From positions 992,001-1,056,000 of the forward strand of contig NZ_CP011994.1 of assembly GCF_001632845.1 (NCBI RefSeq): a DNA stretch of 64,000 nucleotides, given 5' to 3'. Of the stretch, positions 43,882 through 52,860 are shown piece by piece; position 1 is the stretch's first letter, and every line of letters begins with the position of its first letter. This DNA comes from Ectothiorhodospira sp. BSL-9. Its GTDB lineage: Bacteria; Pseudomonadota; Gammaproteobacteria; Ectothiorhodospirales; Ectothiorhodospiraceae. A program made the position numbers and the translations under genes. The notes under the pieces were generated by a model. It was not told the origin of the DNA, ran no database searches, and was given only the letters and a program-made list of their open reading frames with translations.

Positions 43882-44246
43882 CCGACGAAACCGGTGCTGA
43901 TCGACTCCAGATAGCCAATCACGTCGTCGGTGCGACCTTCCTGTACGAGTTGCAACAGGGTCTTGTGGCGGAAGGCGGGAATGGGCTCGTTCTTGACCAG
44001 GAAGATGGCTCGCTGCAGATCCGACTCCACTGCCATGGCCGCCGACAACACCCGCATGAGATCACGCAGTGCGGATTGGAGTTTTGGGGATTCCGGGTGG
44101 GTGCGAAGGGTGTTGCGATGGACACCCGCCAACTCGGCCAGGTCTTGCTGCTGCATGCCGAGAATGTTGGCGACATTCGACGCGGAGAACCGCGAAGTAC
44201 CGACTTCGCGCGTCGATTCGAGCACGTCTGCGAAGATGGCGGTCAT
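43878..44246 (-). CDS. Xre/MbcA/ParS-type antitoxin (copy B)
   Basis: The protein is identical in sequence to the 122-residue antitoxin at 5456-5824, with the helix-turn-helix and the C-terminal toxin-binding domain. Its own toxin gene is deleted in part. Keeping two identical antitoxin genes while both toxins decay suggests either a very recent duplication or a retained repressor role. Confidence 0.83.
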   Translation of the reverse strand: MTAIFADVLESTREVGTSRFSASNVANILGMQQQDLAELAGVHRNTLRTHPESPKLQSALRDLMRVLSAAMAVESDLQRAIFLVKNEPIPAFRHKTLLQLVQEGRTDDVIGYLESISTGFVG

Positions 44247-44618
44247 GACGTTACTCCAGACAGGATAATCCAGGGATGCACAGTTTACGCACAGAATACG
44301 CACTCAGCAAGTATAGTTCCACTGTGCTGATGAGCTCCTCCAGCGCGAATACAGTCGGTCACATCGTGCCTAAACGGGGGGGGGCGTTCGACTGTCAGCT
44401 GTGCAGGCAATTGGAGTCTCTCATCCACTCCTACCGAGCGACCGCTCTGGGTCGTTTCCCGCCCCTAATCGCTGATCACCACCTGATTCGACGCGGACTA
44501 TTCCCCCGGTGGGGGAGTCGGGGCGGTGGCAGCATGCCCTGGCCATGCTTGATTTCTTGTAGAACCCTCGAATAGGGTCGAGGCATCGGTGGATATTGCT
44601 TTCGATCAAGGAGACCCC

Positions 44619-45992
44619 ATGAAACGCCGGCCGCTTCACCTGTCGGGTACGGTATTCACTGTCCTGGCGATGACCGTGACGGGTTCCGCCCTGGCCGCCG
44701 AGCCGGAGTTCGTCGACGAAGCCCGCAACGTGTACCTACCCGCCCAGGAGGAGCGTCTGCGCACCCTGCGGGTGGGAGCGGTCTACAACGACGAGCATAT
44801 CCAGATCCGTTACGAGTTCGAGACCGACAACCCCAGCTGGTATCACCAGTACTGGATTTTCGAGGACGGTGAATGGGTCCGTTACGGGCGCGGATCTCCA
44901 GGGCCGGATCCCCATGGACTTTACGAGGATCGGATCTCCATGATGCTGGACGACGGATCGGTGCCCCACTTTGGCAAACATGGCGCCTACATGACCGTCC
45001 ATGAGGGCATGCGCACACTCACCGATGCCGCGGATGGCGAGGCAGTGCGCGCGCATCCCGTGCTGGGCGAGGAAATGGGCCGCTCCGACGTGCGCAAGTA
45101 CCTGCCCGCCAGCCGCGACGCAGCCGATGATGAAGTCTCCTGGGACACGCTCAAGTCCGATGACGAGATACAGGCCCTGCGCGAACAGGGATATTTCCTG
45201 GACCTGTGGCAATGGCGCGCCCATCGCAGCCACCCGGTGGGGCATGCGGACAACAACTACGTGCTGCACTACCGCCTGAACAGCGATGGCCAGGGACCCT
45301 TCACCGACAACTGGGACAACAAGGCGGAACGCCCCGCCTGGATGTTCAATCCCGGCATCACCGGCTTCAAGGCCATGGATCGGCAACGCCTCATGGACCG
45401 TGACTACGGACAGGATGACTGGTACTACCTTTCCGAGGAGATCGCCGCCCCCTTCGACCCGGATCACGACTGGCAGGAGGGCGATGTCCTGCCCCAGCGC
45501 TTCCTGAGACAGCCCACCGGGAGCCGAGGCGCCATCGCCGCCGCGGGCGGCTACGAGGAAGGGGCCTGGCGCATTCGCCTGACGCGCACCCTGGACGCCC
45601 CCAACCCGCTGGACAGCAAGTCACTGGAGGACGGCGGACGCTATCAGGTGGCCTTTGCCGTTCACACCGATGCCTCCGGTGCCCGCTGGCACCTGGTCTC
45701 ACACCCGCAGACCCTGGGCCTGGGCGTGGACGACGCCGACATCGTGGCCCAGCGTGTGGAGGGCGACCTGGACACCGCCGAGGCGGAATGGACCGAATTG
45801 CAGGTGTATTACCCAGGCCAGATCACCTGGCAGTGGCTCAACCGCGACGACCACCCGGGCCGCGAGGCCATCGAGGAAGGAGACATCGGCATACGCGAGA
45901 TCCATCTCACCCTGGAAGAGATCGCGGCTTTCTCGGTGGCCTTCGAACGCCAGAAGTTGGGGGTCGAGCCCGAGGACGATGACCGGAACTGA
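44619..45992 (+). CDS. Ethylbenzene dehydrogenase-type haem b-binding protein, exported
   Basis: A 457-residue protein with a signal peptide (TVFTVLAMTVTGSALAAEP) and sequence like the gamma (haem-binding) subunits of DMSO-reductase-type dehydrogenases: AVYNDEHIQIRYEFETDNPS, LWQWRAHRSHPVGHADNNYV, DGGRYQVAFAVHTDASGARW, and ELQVYYPGQITWQWL. No molybdopterin subunit is adjacent, so it may act as a lone periplasmic cytochrome. ATG 44619 follows AAGGAGA. It begins 160 bases after island copy B. Confidence 0.75.
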   Translation: MKRRPLHLSGTVFTVLAMTVTGSALAAEPEFVDEARNVYLPAQEERLRTLRVGAVYNDEHIQIRYEFETDNPSWYHQYWIFEDGEWVRYGRGSPGPDPHGLYEDRISMMLDDGSVPHFGKHGAYMTVHEGMRTLTDAADGEAVRAHPVLGEEMGRSDVRKYLPASRDAADDEVSWDTLKSDDEIQALREQGYFLDLWQWRAHRSHPVGHADNNYVLHYRLNSDGQGPFTDNWDNKAERPAWMFNPGITGFKAMDRQRLMDRDYGQDDWYYLSEEIAAPFDPDHDWQEGDVLPQRFLRQPTGSRGAIAAAGGYEEGAWRIRLTRTLDAPNPLDSKSLEDGGRYQVAFAVHTDASGARWHLVSHPQTLGLGVDDADIVAQRVEGDLDTAEAEWTELQVYYPGQITWQWLNRDDHPGREAIEEGDIGIREIHLTLEEIAAFSVAFERQKLGVEPEDDDRN

Positions 45993-46026
45993 GGGGCATG
46001 GGCTCCGCACGGGGTGACCAATCCGG

Positions 46027-46128
46027 GTCGACCAAGAACCGGTCCTCTCCGGCGGATCGACCGATGCCGAGCAGGCCGTGACAAGCAGGGCCAGCGCAAC
46101 CAGCAGACATTGGCCAGGAGCACAACCG
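46027..46128 (-). pseudogene. Remnant of the lipoprotein 5' region
   Basis: About 75 bases match the lipobox region of the lipoprotein gene near 33720-33801. Then 149 bp are missing between two GCAGA repeats relative to 33797-33950, after which the match continues into the DUF4389 upstream region. The start codon of the lipoprotein is inside the deletion. Confidence 0.7.
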
Positions 46129-46437
46129 GTGAATTCAACCCGACACACTGCTCAACCCCCGCCCAGAAACCTCTGGCTTCATGACCTCATCATGTTGATC
46201 CTGGTGCTGCTGGTCAATCTCGCCCAGACCGTGCTGGGAATTTGCGCGATCCTCCAGTTCTTCTGGATGCTGTTCACCAACGAGCGCAACCCGGGTATCG
46301 CCTGGTTCGGTCAAGGCCTCGCACGGTGGCTGGCCATCACCGCCCGCTTTCTCACAGTTGCCAATTTCCATAGTGGTGGGGATGGTGAAGCCCTGATGCG
46401 TGGCATGCGCCAGCATCCGTGCACCGAAGGGTTGTAG
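46129..46437 (+). pseudogene. DUF4389-type membrane protein with replaced C-terminus
   Basis: The first 76 residues equal the protein at 33972 with three changes. A deletion of about 249 bp (34199-34447) then joins the frame to noncoding sequence, giving a foreign tail of about 26 residues (VANFHSGGDGEALMRGMRQH). The membrane helices are intact, so a product could still form. Homology to 34448-34567 continues to 46474. Confidence 0.65.
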
Positions 46438-46503
46438 GCGATAGGCCCGGTCCGAACTGCCATGCGACCAACGCTGTGTACTCATTTAAAACGGAGCCCT
46501 CCC

Positions 46504-47208
46504 ATGACAGGCTGGAACCGGCAATGGTTGGCACGCGGGATCCTGATCGTGGTCGTCGCGGCCGTAGTGACAATGGGCGTGCTGTACCGCGATGCCCTCA
46601 GTGTGGAGGCGGTGCGGCAGCAACTGGACAACCTGGGCGCCTGGGCGCCGATTGCTTTCATGGCTGCTTACGCCGTGGCCGCTGTGGCGTTCCTTCCGGG
46701 CTGGATCTTCACGGTGGCGGCCGGGGTGCTCTTTGGCCCGATCTTCGGGCTGATCTATGCGCTGCTCGGGGCAACACTGGGCGCGACCCTGGCATTCCTG
46801 GTGGCCCGCTACACCGCTTCCGACTGGGTTGCTGAAAAGGCCGGCGGCATGGTCAAACGCGTGATGGTCGGCGTGGAGCGTGAAGGTTGGCGCTTTGTGG
46901 CCTTCACGCGACTGGTGCCCCTGTTTCCATTCAATCTGCTGAACTACGCGCTCGGCCTGACCCGTATCAACCTGATGCACTATGTGGCTGCCACGCTGGT
47001 CTGCATGATCCCGGGGGCGATGGCCTATGTCTGGATCGGCCACGCCGGGGCAGAGGCCATCGCTGGCGGCGAACGAGCAGTCCAGGCCGTGCTGATCGCC
47101 ATCGGTCTGCTGGCCGTGGCCATCTTCCTGCCGCGACTGGTAAAGCGCATTCGTCGTGAACCGGTGCCGGGTGTGGATGACCCACCGGAAGAGGGTGAAG
47201 CAAGATGA
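46504..47208 (+). CDS. TVP38/TMEM64 (DedA-like) membrane protein
   Basis: A 234-residue membrane protein with about five helices. Family core: LPGWIFTVAAGVLFGPIFGL, GATLGATLAFLVARYTASDW, and FVAFTRLVPLFPFNLLNYAL GL. VTT-domain proteins are linked to lipid scrambling or transport. Its stop overlaps by ATGA the start of a deleted copy of the disulfide oxidoreductase, the usual partner gene. The intact oxidoreductase is at 28338, so this locus looks like the original home of the pair. Confidence 0.87.
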   Translation: MTGWNRQWLARGILIVVVAAVVTMGVLYRDALSVEAVRQQLDNLGAWAPIAFMAAYAVAAVAFLPGWIFTVAAGVLFGPIFGLIYALLGATLGATLAFLVARYTASDWVAEKAGGMVKRVMVGVEREGWRFVAFTRLVPLFPFNLLNYALGLTRINLMHYVAATLVCMIPGAMAYVWIGHAGAEAIAGGERAVQAVLIAIGLLAVAIFLPRLVKRIRREPVPGVDDPPEEGEAR

Positions 47209-47461
47209 ATCAATCACATGACCTGATCCTGATCGGCGGTGGCGTGAGCGGACTGGTCATCGCCAGCCCGGTGAGCTGATCCATGAACTGGTGCTGGCCA
47301 TGCAAGCCCGGCTCAGGATCAGTCAGATCTCGGCTGCCATCCATGCCTATCCCACGCGCGCGCAAGTCCATCGGCGAGCGGTGAACACGCTCTACGCCCC
47401 CAGGCTCTTCTCGCCGCGCACACGTCGCCTGGTCGGCTGGATCCAGCGAATACTCCCCTGA
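47205..47461 (+). pseudogene. Oxidoreductase copy with 1168-bp internal deletion
   Basis: The first 21 codons equal those of the gene at 28338, then sequence jumps to its last 64 codons (from GELIHELVLAMQARL to WIQRILP), losing bases equivalent to 28401-29568. The frame stops at 47279. Downstream homology continues to 47629. Confidence 0.9.
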
Positions 47462-47895
47462 AGCCATCGGGACCATCCCGCTGGAAGTTCTCGACGGCGA
47501 TACTATGGACCACTCCACCAAGTCCTGAGCGAGCGTCACACACAGCCCGAAACAATGCCGGGTAAAACCATCAGGGTCTCTGGCGTCAGCTTTACAACAG
47601 ACTACAGCCTGTCACCACCTCCCACTGAATGGATGCTCCGGGTCGCCAAGAGACAGCCATCGGCAGTGCTCGGGCCCTGAACGTGCACCGGAGGACATGA
47701 ATCTGCCGGGCTGGTCTTTGCACCCACTCAGGGGCGACCTGTCGGAGCATTGGTCCGTTTCGGTCAGCGGCCATTGCTGCTGAACTAGGACCGCTACTGT
47801 ATTTTCAGCGCGTGTCCCGACATACGCTCCTGGATATCAGCCTGGACACCATCAGCCGTCAGGAGTGTCCCTATTTTCATATGGACAATCTGGAT
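47462..47895. other. Duplicated downstream region and partial repeat R1
   Basis: 47462-47629 copies 29763-29931. A partial R1 repeat follows (47634-47690, GCTCCGGGTCGCCAAGAGAC). The remainder to 47895 holds no recognisable gene. Confidence 0.6.
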
Positions 47896-48222
47896 TTACG
47901 GCTGGTATGCAATAATGAACAGACAGAGCATGATGCCCGCAACGATTGCGTAGACCTGGCCAAAGGCCTGCAACCCCCGCATGAATGATCCCTCCAGGGT
48001 CTCGATCACCAAGAGCAGCAGGGCCGGCATCAGCGCCGCCAGCAGCGTGATCTTGAAAAGCCTCATGGGGATGACCGTATCCCGCCATAGACTGACGTCA
48101 TGAATCCATCGGTACTCCTTGCCGCACCTGGTGATATTTTCCGAAATCCTCTCGACGCTGGAACCGACGGGGCCTGTTGACCCATCGGCCATGTCACCGG
48201 TCGTGGTGGAACTGTCTTTCAT
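47896..48222 (-). CDS. Hypothetical membrane protein, 108 aa
   Basis: A Ser/Thr-rich start is followed by a charged region (CGKEYRWIHDVSLWRDTVIP) and two hydrophobic helices (LFKITLLAALMPALLLLVIE, AFGQVYAIVAGIMLCLFIIA). The family is not recognised. It lies 40 bases after the large exported-protein gene on the same strand and may be its last operon member. The abrupt end right after the second helix may indicate loss of the 3' part. Confidence 0.5.
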   Translation of the reverse strand: MKDSSTTTGDMADGSTGPVGSSVERISENITRCGKEYRWIHDVSLWRDTVIPMRLFKITLLAALMPALLLLVIETLEGSFMRGLQAFGQVYAIVAGIMLCLFIIAYQP

Positions 48223-48262
48223 GATTCTCTATCCAGCCCTTGTGTTTGCGGGGTGACCATTT

Positions 48263-51200
48263 TCAGTCAACACTGGGCGCCCAGCCGCCGAGTGGGTTGC
48301 TCGATCCTTGAGATGGTGCTCTTTCTACCAGCACACCGGTTTTACGGCCGCGCTCGAACTCATATTGATAATAAATCTCGCCATCCCGGTAGTATGTATA
48401 TATGCCATGCGGGACGAACCGCAGGGTCGGTGCCTGGTCTGGTGAACCAACCAGCAATTGTCGGCATTCATCCGGTATGATCTTCTCGACATGATATCCC
48501 GTGGCACCGCCCATATACGCCGAGAGATTTCGGAAAAGTCGTTGCCGCTCAGGGGCGGGCAGTTGGTCTATCCAGGCTCGACTGACCAGCATGAAACCCT
48601 GTTGCCTGTAGTCATCCTGAAGCTCGAATACCTGATTGATACAGGGGTCCTGCCAAGGTAGTTCATAGGTGACGCTGTGCAATGTGCGAACCAGATCTCC
48701 CCTCAGAAGACCGGTTGGCTCAACCCTTTTCTTGACCACTTCTGGGCCCAGGCCTTCATAATTGACATCGAATGAAGCCAGCGTGGTGCCTTCATACGTG
48801 AGGTTGAGCTGGTACCTCAGTGAAAGCTGCGGTGTATTTCCAGTGGCAAATGCCCATACCCATGTCGAATAGTCGCCGGTCGAATCTCGATCGGTCGCAT
48901 TGTGCATAGTCAGCATCTTATGGAGGGCGTCTACCTCGGGTGGGCTTTCGGTCATTCCCAGTCCGAAGCGATGTATTCCCGCACGGGAATCGGAAGCCTG
49001 ATGTAGACCCAGAAGATTGTTGTCGCCCATATACAGGTAAACAGGTCGGCCACTCTCGGGTACCAGTTCCACCTCGACGCGTTCCATCCATTCTTCGATG
49101 CTGGAATGTTCCGTTGCATCACGCCAGTGCTCCAGCAGTTCCTCTTCCAATGTGAACTGCAGCAACTTGCCGGAGGGGGCATTATCATGAAAGTTCACCT
49201 CGGCCCAGGCGGTGACATCTTGAGCCCCGATAAATCCGTTGGGACGGCGTACCGGAATACCCAATAGGTCATCCCGGCGCATGGAACCTCCACCCTCCGG
49301 TGACCCAAACACGATGCCATTGCCGATGCGACGCTCCGTCTCTCGGCTGAATTCGCGCACCACGAACTGCCTTGACAGGTCTTCCGCGCGCCTGAGGACA
49401 TCAAGTTTGTCGTAATCCACGAATAACTTGAATCGACCGAGGCCGCTCACCGTATAAGACCCGCTTGCCTGTTCCGGGCGGTGACTCGTGACTCCATCCA
49501 TGTTGATAACGAAAGCCATCGGCGGCCGGTGGAATCGGTCGTGTTGCCAGAGCCATGCACTGGCGTTTCGGTATCCTGAGGCGCTCCCTTCATTGCGTAG
49601 CGATTCAATGCTCTGCAATTCGGCGTGGTCAATGTAATAACTCATGACCATGTCAGTGAGCATGCCAGCGTATTCCAGGGTGTCCAATGAGAGCAAAGCC
49701 TCGGGGGTGCCGTCCAAAACCACCTTGCCCAGCAATTTGTTGCCGCTGTACAGCGTCAGGGTGCTGGATACGGAGGCGAACCCTGTGTCGGAAAGCCGCT
49801 GGGCTTGTGGCTCAACGAATGCGCGTTCGATGATGGGGGCCACCACAGAATACCCGGAATAGAGGGCGGCGCCCGTACCCGCAACCGGAGCGCCAAAGGC
49901 CAGCTTGCCAAGGCCCAGGAGATAGCTTGCGCCACCCACGGCATCCTTGAGCATCGAGTAGTATTCCGAGGTGCTGTATTCGTAGATCCTGGGGGAATAG
50001 AGCCGGAGCGTGACGTGGGTCTTGTGCTGACCGGGTTCGATTCGCAGGTAATCCAGCAGCTCTTGCTGGAAATAATCTATCGTCGGCTGATGAGGATAGG
50101 CGGCGGAGCTGATGACATAGTCCCCCGGAATCTGGAGGTCCAGGTGGGGCTCCTGGCCGAAGAAAGGCAATACACGCACATCAAAACCCGGTAGCAGCAC
50201 CTGATCCTCGCCTTCCAGTATGGCCTTTGTCAGACGCAGCCCCCAGGGCGCGAAGGTGCCCAGGTAGTATTCGGTCATGTCTCTCAGGGAGAGTTCACCC
50301 CCATAAACCTGGTCTCTTGAAAATCCCGCGAGGCGTGAATCGGTCCCGGTTTGGTCGGCAAACCGTTGAGCCTGCCCATCACGGCCCAGTGCATGGACGG
50401 CCCGGGCAGCACGATCCAGGTGGCGCAAACCGTCGAGATAGCGGTAGCTGGCCGTTCTGGCCCCCTGTTCATGTCCGAGGCGTAAGGCGGCATCGGCCCG
50501 CAGGAACATGAGGCGGGCACATAGCAACTCCTGGGCAGCGTCGACCTCGGTGCGTCCGCCGTCCTCCGCGCGACAGAGCAACTCCGGGACGATGCCGCGT
50601 CCGTGGCCGCTTCTCGCGGTGGCCGAACGAACAAGCAGACGAAGCCAGGGCGGTGGTGTGGCTGAAGGGTGCAGGCCCGCAAGGGAATCCTGTTCAAACG
50701 CCGCCAGGAAGGCGGCCTGGTCGGTAACGCGGAGTTGTTCAAGGTATGCCAAACGGGCCAGTGGATGTTCCGCGCCTGCGAGTTGAATTTCGCTCGCCTT
50801 GGGCGCATCGGCCACCGTCAACAACCAGGGCATGGGAACATGTTCGATGTTCACCAGGAGCACCGAGTCACCGTCGGGCAGGGATACAGTCCGGGCCGGC
50901 AACCGAATCCACTCACCAAAGGAAAAGAACATGACCGCCGGATTATCGCCAGAGGCGGGCAACTGGATCTGAACGGGTTTGCCGGGGGGTGTCGGCATCA
51001 CCCCCGTCACGGCGATGGCGGTTCCTTTTTGTTTGAAGGGCGCTGTGGAGGGTGGGTTGGATACCGCCTTGAGTTCCACCGCAACATCTTCATGCAAGGC
51101 CCCCTCGGGGGCGACCAGCACGGCTCCGGAGGCATGCTCGACCCGGTCCACCTTGGCGATGGGAGACAGCCCGGACTCGGGCAAGGAGGTCAATGAAGGC

Positions 51201-51682
51201 GGGGTGGGTCTGGCCGCGGGTTGCGGGTGCTGCGCCTTCAGTCGCTGGTAACGCTGATAGGCGTTCCGGTATTCCGTGAGCGCTTCCTGCTGAGCGCGTC
51301 CCAGGTCAGGCTCGTCCCGACCGCCCCCCGTGACAAGCGATGTATAGCGTTCGTATGCACGCCGAAACTCAATATAGGCCTGCTCCAGTTCAGACACGGC
51401 ATCCGGCGGGAGTCCGGAACCTTGCTGGGCCACCAGGATGGGATCCGAGGCCACAGCATCTTTCGAAAGGACGACGGTGCCGAGCAGGAGTATTGCCGTC
51501 AGCATCAGAACCAGGCATCGAGCGACCCCATGCACAGGGTCGGTGGCTGCACCCGTATTGGGCCACCTGAAGTGAACCCCGTCTGGTTGAGCGCCTGGGT
51601 TTACCGAACCAGTCCGGGTGCCGTGATGATTCGAAGGGGGCATCTGAGGCATGCGTGAGTTCTCTGGCAAGGGTCCGATCAT
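48263..51682 (-). CDS. Large exported protein of unknown function, about 1139 aa
   Basis: A hydrophobic signal-like helix lies near the N-terminus (CLVLMLTAILLLGTVVLSKD). A helical segment with ELEQAYIEFRRAYERY and YRNAYQRYQRL follows, then a ZU5-like beta domain (SGAVLVAPEGALHEDVAVEL, GEWIRLPARTVSLPDGDSVL), and a long C-terminal part of mixed structure (GRFKLFVDYDKLDVLRRAED, RPVYLYMGDNNLLGLHQ). No known family is recognised. The start is uncertain: ATG 51682 or 51652, neither with a strong ribosome site. It is encoded 47 bases after the propeller lipoprotein, so the two are likely cotranscribed. Confidence 0.7.
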   Translation of the reverse strand: MIGPLPENSRMPQMPPSNHHGTRTGSVNPGAQPDGVHFRWPNTGAATDPVHGVARCLVLMLTAILLLGTVVLSKDAVASDPILVAQQGSGLPPDAVSELEQAYIEFRRAYERYTSLVTGGGRDEPDLGRAQQEALTEYRNAYQRYQRLKAQHPQPAARPTPPSLTSLPESGLSPIAKVDRVEHASGAVLVAPEGALHEDVAVELKAVSNPPSTAPFKQKGTAIAVTGVMPTPPGKPVQIQLPASGDNPAVMFFSFGEWIRLPARTVSLPDGDSVLLVNIEHVPMPWLLTVADAPKASEIQLAGAEHPLARLAYLEQLRVTDQAAFLAAFEQDSLAGLHPSATPPPWLRLLVRSATARSGHGRGIVPELLCRAEDGGRTEVDAAQELLCARLMFLRADAALRLGHEQGARTASYRYLDGLRHLDRAARAVHALGRDGQAQRFADQTGTDSRLAGFSRDQVYGGELSLRDMTEYYLGTFAPWGLRLTKAILEGEDQVLLPGFDVRVLPFFGQEPHLDLQIPGDYVISSAAYPHQPTIDYFQQELLDYLRIEPGQHKTHVTLRLYSPRIYEYSTSEYYSMLKDAVGGASYLLGLGKLAFGAPVAGTGAALYSGYSVVAPIIERAFVEPQAQRLSDTGFASVSSTLTLYSGNKLLGKVVLDGTPEALLSLDTLEYAGMLTDMVMSYYIDHAELQSIESLRNEGSASGYRNASAWLWQHDRFHRPPMAFVINMDGVTSHRPEQASGSYTVSGLGRFKLFVDYDKLDVLRRAEDLSRQFVVREFSRETERRIGNGIVFGSPEGGGSMRRDDLLGIPVRRPNGFIGAQDVTAWAEVNFHDNAPSGKLLQFTLEEELLEHWRDATEHSSIEEWMERVEVELVPESGRPVYLYMGDNNLLGLHQASDSRAGIHRFGLGMTESPPEVDALHKMLTMHNATDRDSTGDYSTWVWAFATGNTPQLSLRYQLNLTYEGTTLASFDVNYEGLGPEVVKKRVEPTGLLRGDLVRTLHSVTYELPWQDPCINQVFELQDDYRQQGFMLVSRAWIDQLPAPERQRLFRNLSAYMGGATGYHVEKIIPDECRQLLVGSPDQAPTLRFVPHGIYTYYRDGEIYYQYEFERGRKTGVLVERAPSQGSSNPLGGWAPSVD

Positions 51683-51729
51683 GGTCTGCCTGGGCGCTGG
51701 ATTCAGGAGTCGCCGTCTGATGCGACGTC

Positions 51730-52860
51730 TCACAGTGTCTCCGGCAGGGCTGTCAGGTACAGGTCGTAGCCGCCGCTGCCGCCCGGGCGGTTGGATGAAA
51801 ACAGCAGCAGGCGCCAGGGGTAGTAGGGTTTGCCCTGGTCGAAGAACCATCGCTTCAGCAGGAGCGGACGGAACTCGTCCGCGGTGGTGTTGAGCGAGAC
51901 GCCTTCGGGCATGAAATGCTGCAGATCGCGGGGTGATTGCCAACGGCCGTCCTGGTGGCGCGTGACGAACAGATCGAACTGCCCATGGCGATCGGAAGCA
52001 AAGACAAGCAGATCTCCGGCCACATGAGGCGCCAGGGTGTCACCATGTTCGGCCCATTCGACAGGCTCGATGCTTCCTGCGAGCGTCTTGTCTCCCAGCC
52101 ATGACCGGAAGTCGGTGTTGCCATCCGGATTGTCAAACCGGTAGATGCGATACCGTCCCGAGCGGTTCGAACTGAAGTAGAGTTGGTGGCGACGGTAGTC
52201 GTAGGTGAGGTAGGCCTCATCAGACTTCTCAGTGTTGCCAAAAAATGGTCGTGCCTCACCCATCTCATCCACAAAGTAAAGGTTACGATTACCTTCGTGA
52301 TCGGAGTCGAACACCCACACAACGTCCCCCGCATCGGGCTCTCCTGTCCAGACCGCCGGGGCCGACCGCTGGGTCAGAGTGATCGCATGGGGATCGCCAT
52401 GTGTCCGTGGTGGTGCGTAGGAGACCGCTGATGTCTTTTCTGCCAGCAGGGCGGTCGGCCCCCGCTGGTTACCCGGAAGTTTGGGAATCGAGGGGAAGCG
52501 GCCCTGTCGATGGGCCTGGATCATCGGTGGCCCGGGCCCCTGGTCGCGACGATGGTGGTAGGGTCGCTGAAGGATCTCCAGATGGCCCTCGACAATATCA
52601 AATTCCGCACCGCGTTGGTGCGCATTGCTGGCGAAGACCAGAGGAATGACCGAATGTAGTGGCGGCGGTGGTGCGACCACGTTGAAATCGTCATAGGGTG
52701 TATTGAGGCCTTCGATCGGGTGAATGCCCGGTGCCATCTCCAGAGTGTTGTCCAGACCGTAATCCAGTACACAGCCCGTGGCAGCCAGGCAAAGGATGAG
52801 AAGAACCGGGAGCGCGCGGGTCCATCCCGTCAAGGCCTTGGCGCCATGGCAACTTTCCAT
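51730..52860 (-). CDS. PD40-type beta-propeller lipoprotein
   Basis: A 376-residue protein starting at ATG 52860 with lipobox LLILCLAATGC. The second half has repeated propeller strands: VVWVFDSDHEGNRNLYFVDE, QLYFSSNRSGRYRIYRFDN, LLVFASDRHGQFDLFVTRHQ and LLLFSSNRPGGSGGYDLYLT, the SSNR/SDR pattern of PD40 (TolB-like) blades. It is probably a surface- or periplasm-facing lipoprotein working with the large exported protein encoded next. It is distinct from TolB in length and context. Confidence 0.8.
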   Translation of the reverse strand: MESCHGAKALTGWTRALPVLLILCLAATGCVLDYGLDNTLEMAPGIHPIEGLNTPYDDFNVVAPPPPLHSVIPLVFASNAHQRGAEFDIVEGHLEILQRPYHHRRDQGPGPPMIQAHRQGRFPSIPKLPGNQRGPTALLAEKTSAVSYAPPRTHGDPHAITLTQRSAPAVWTGEPDAGDVVWVFDSDHEGNRNLYFVDEMGEARPFFGNTEKSDEAYLTYDYRRHQLYFSSNRSGRYRIYRFDNPDGNTDFRSWLGDKTLAGSIEPVEWAEHGDTLAPHVAGDLLVFASDRHGQFDLFVTRHQDGRWQSPRDLQHFMPEGVSLNTTADEFRPLLLKRWFFDQGKPYYPWRLLLFSSNRPGGSGGYDLYLTALPETL

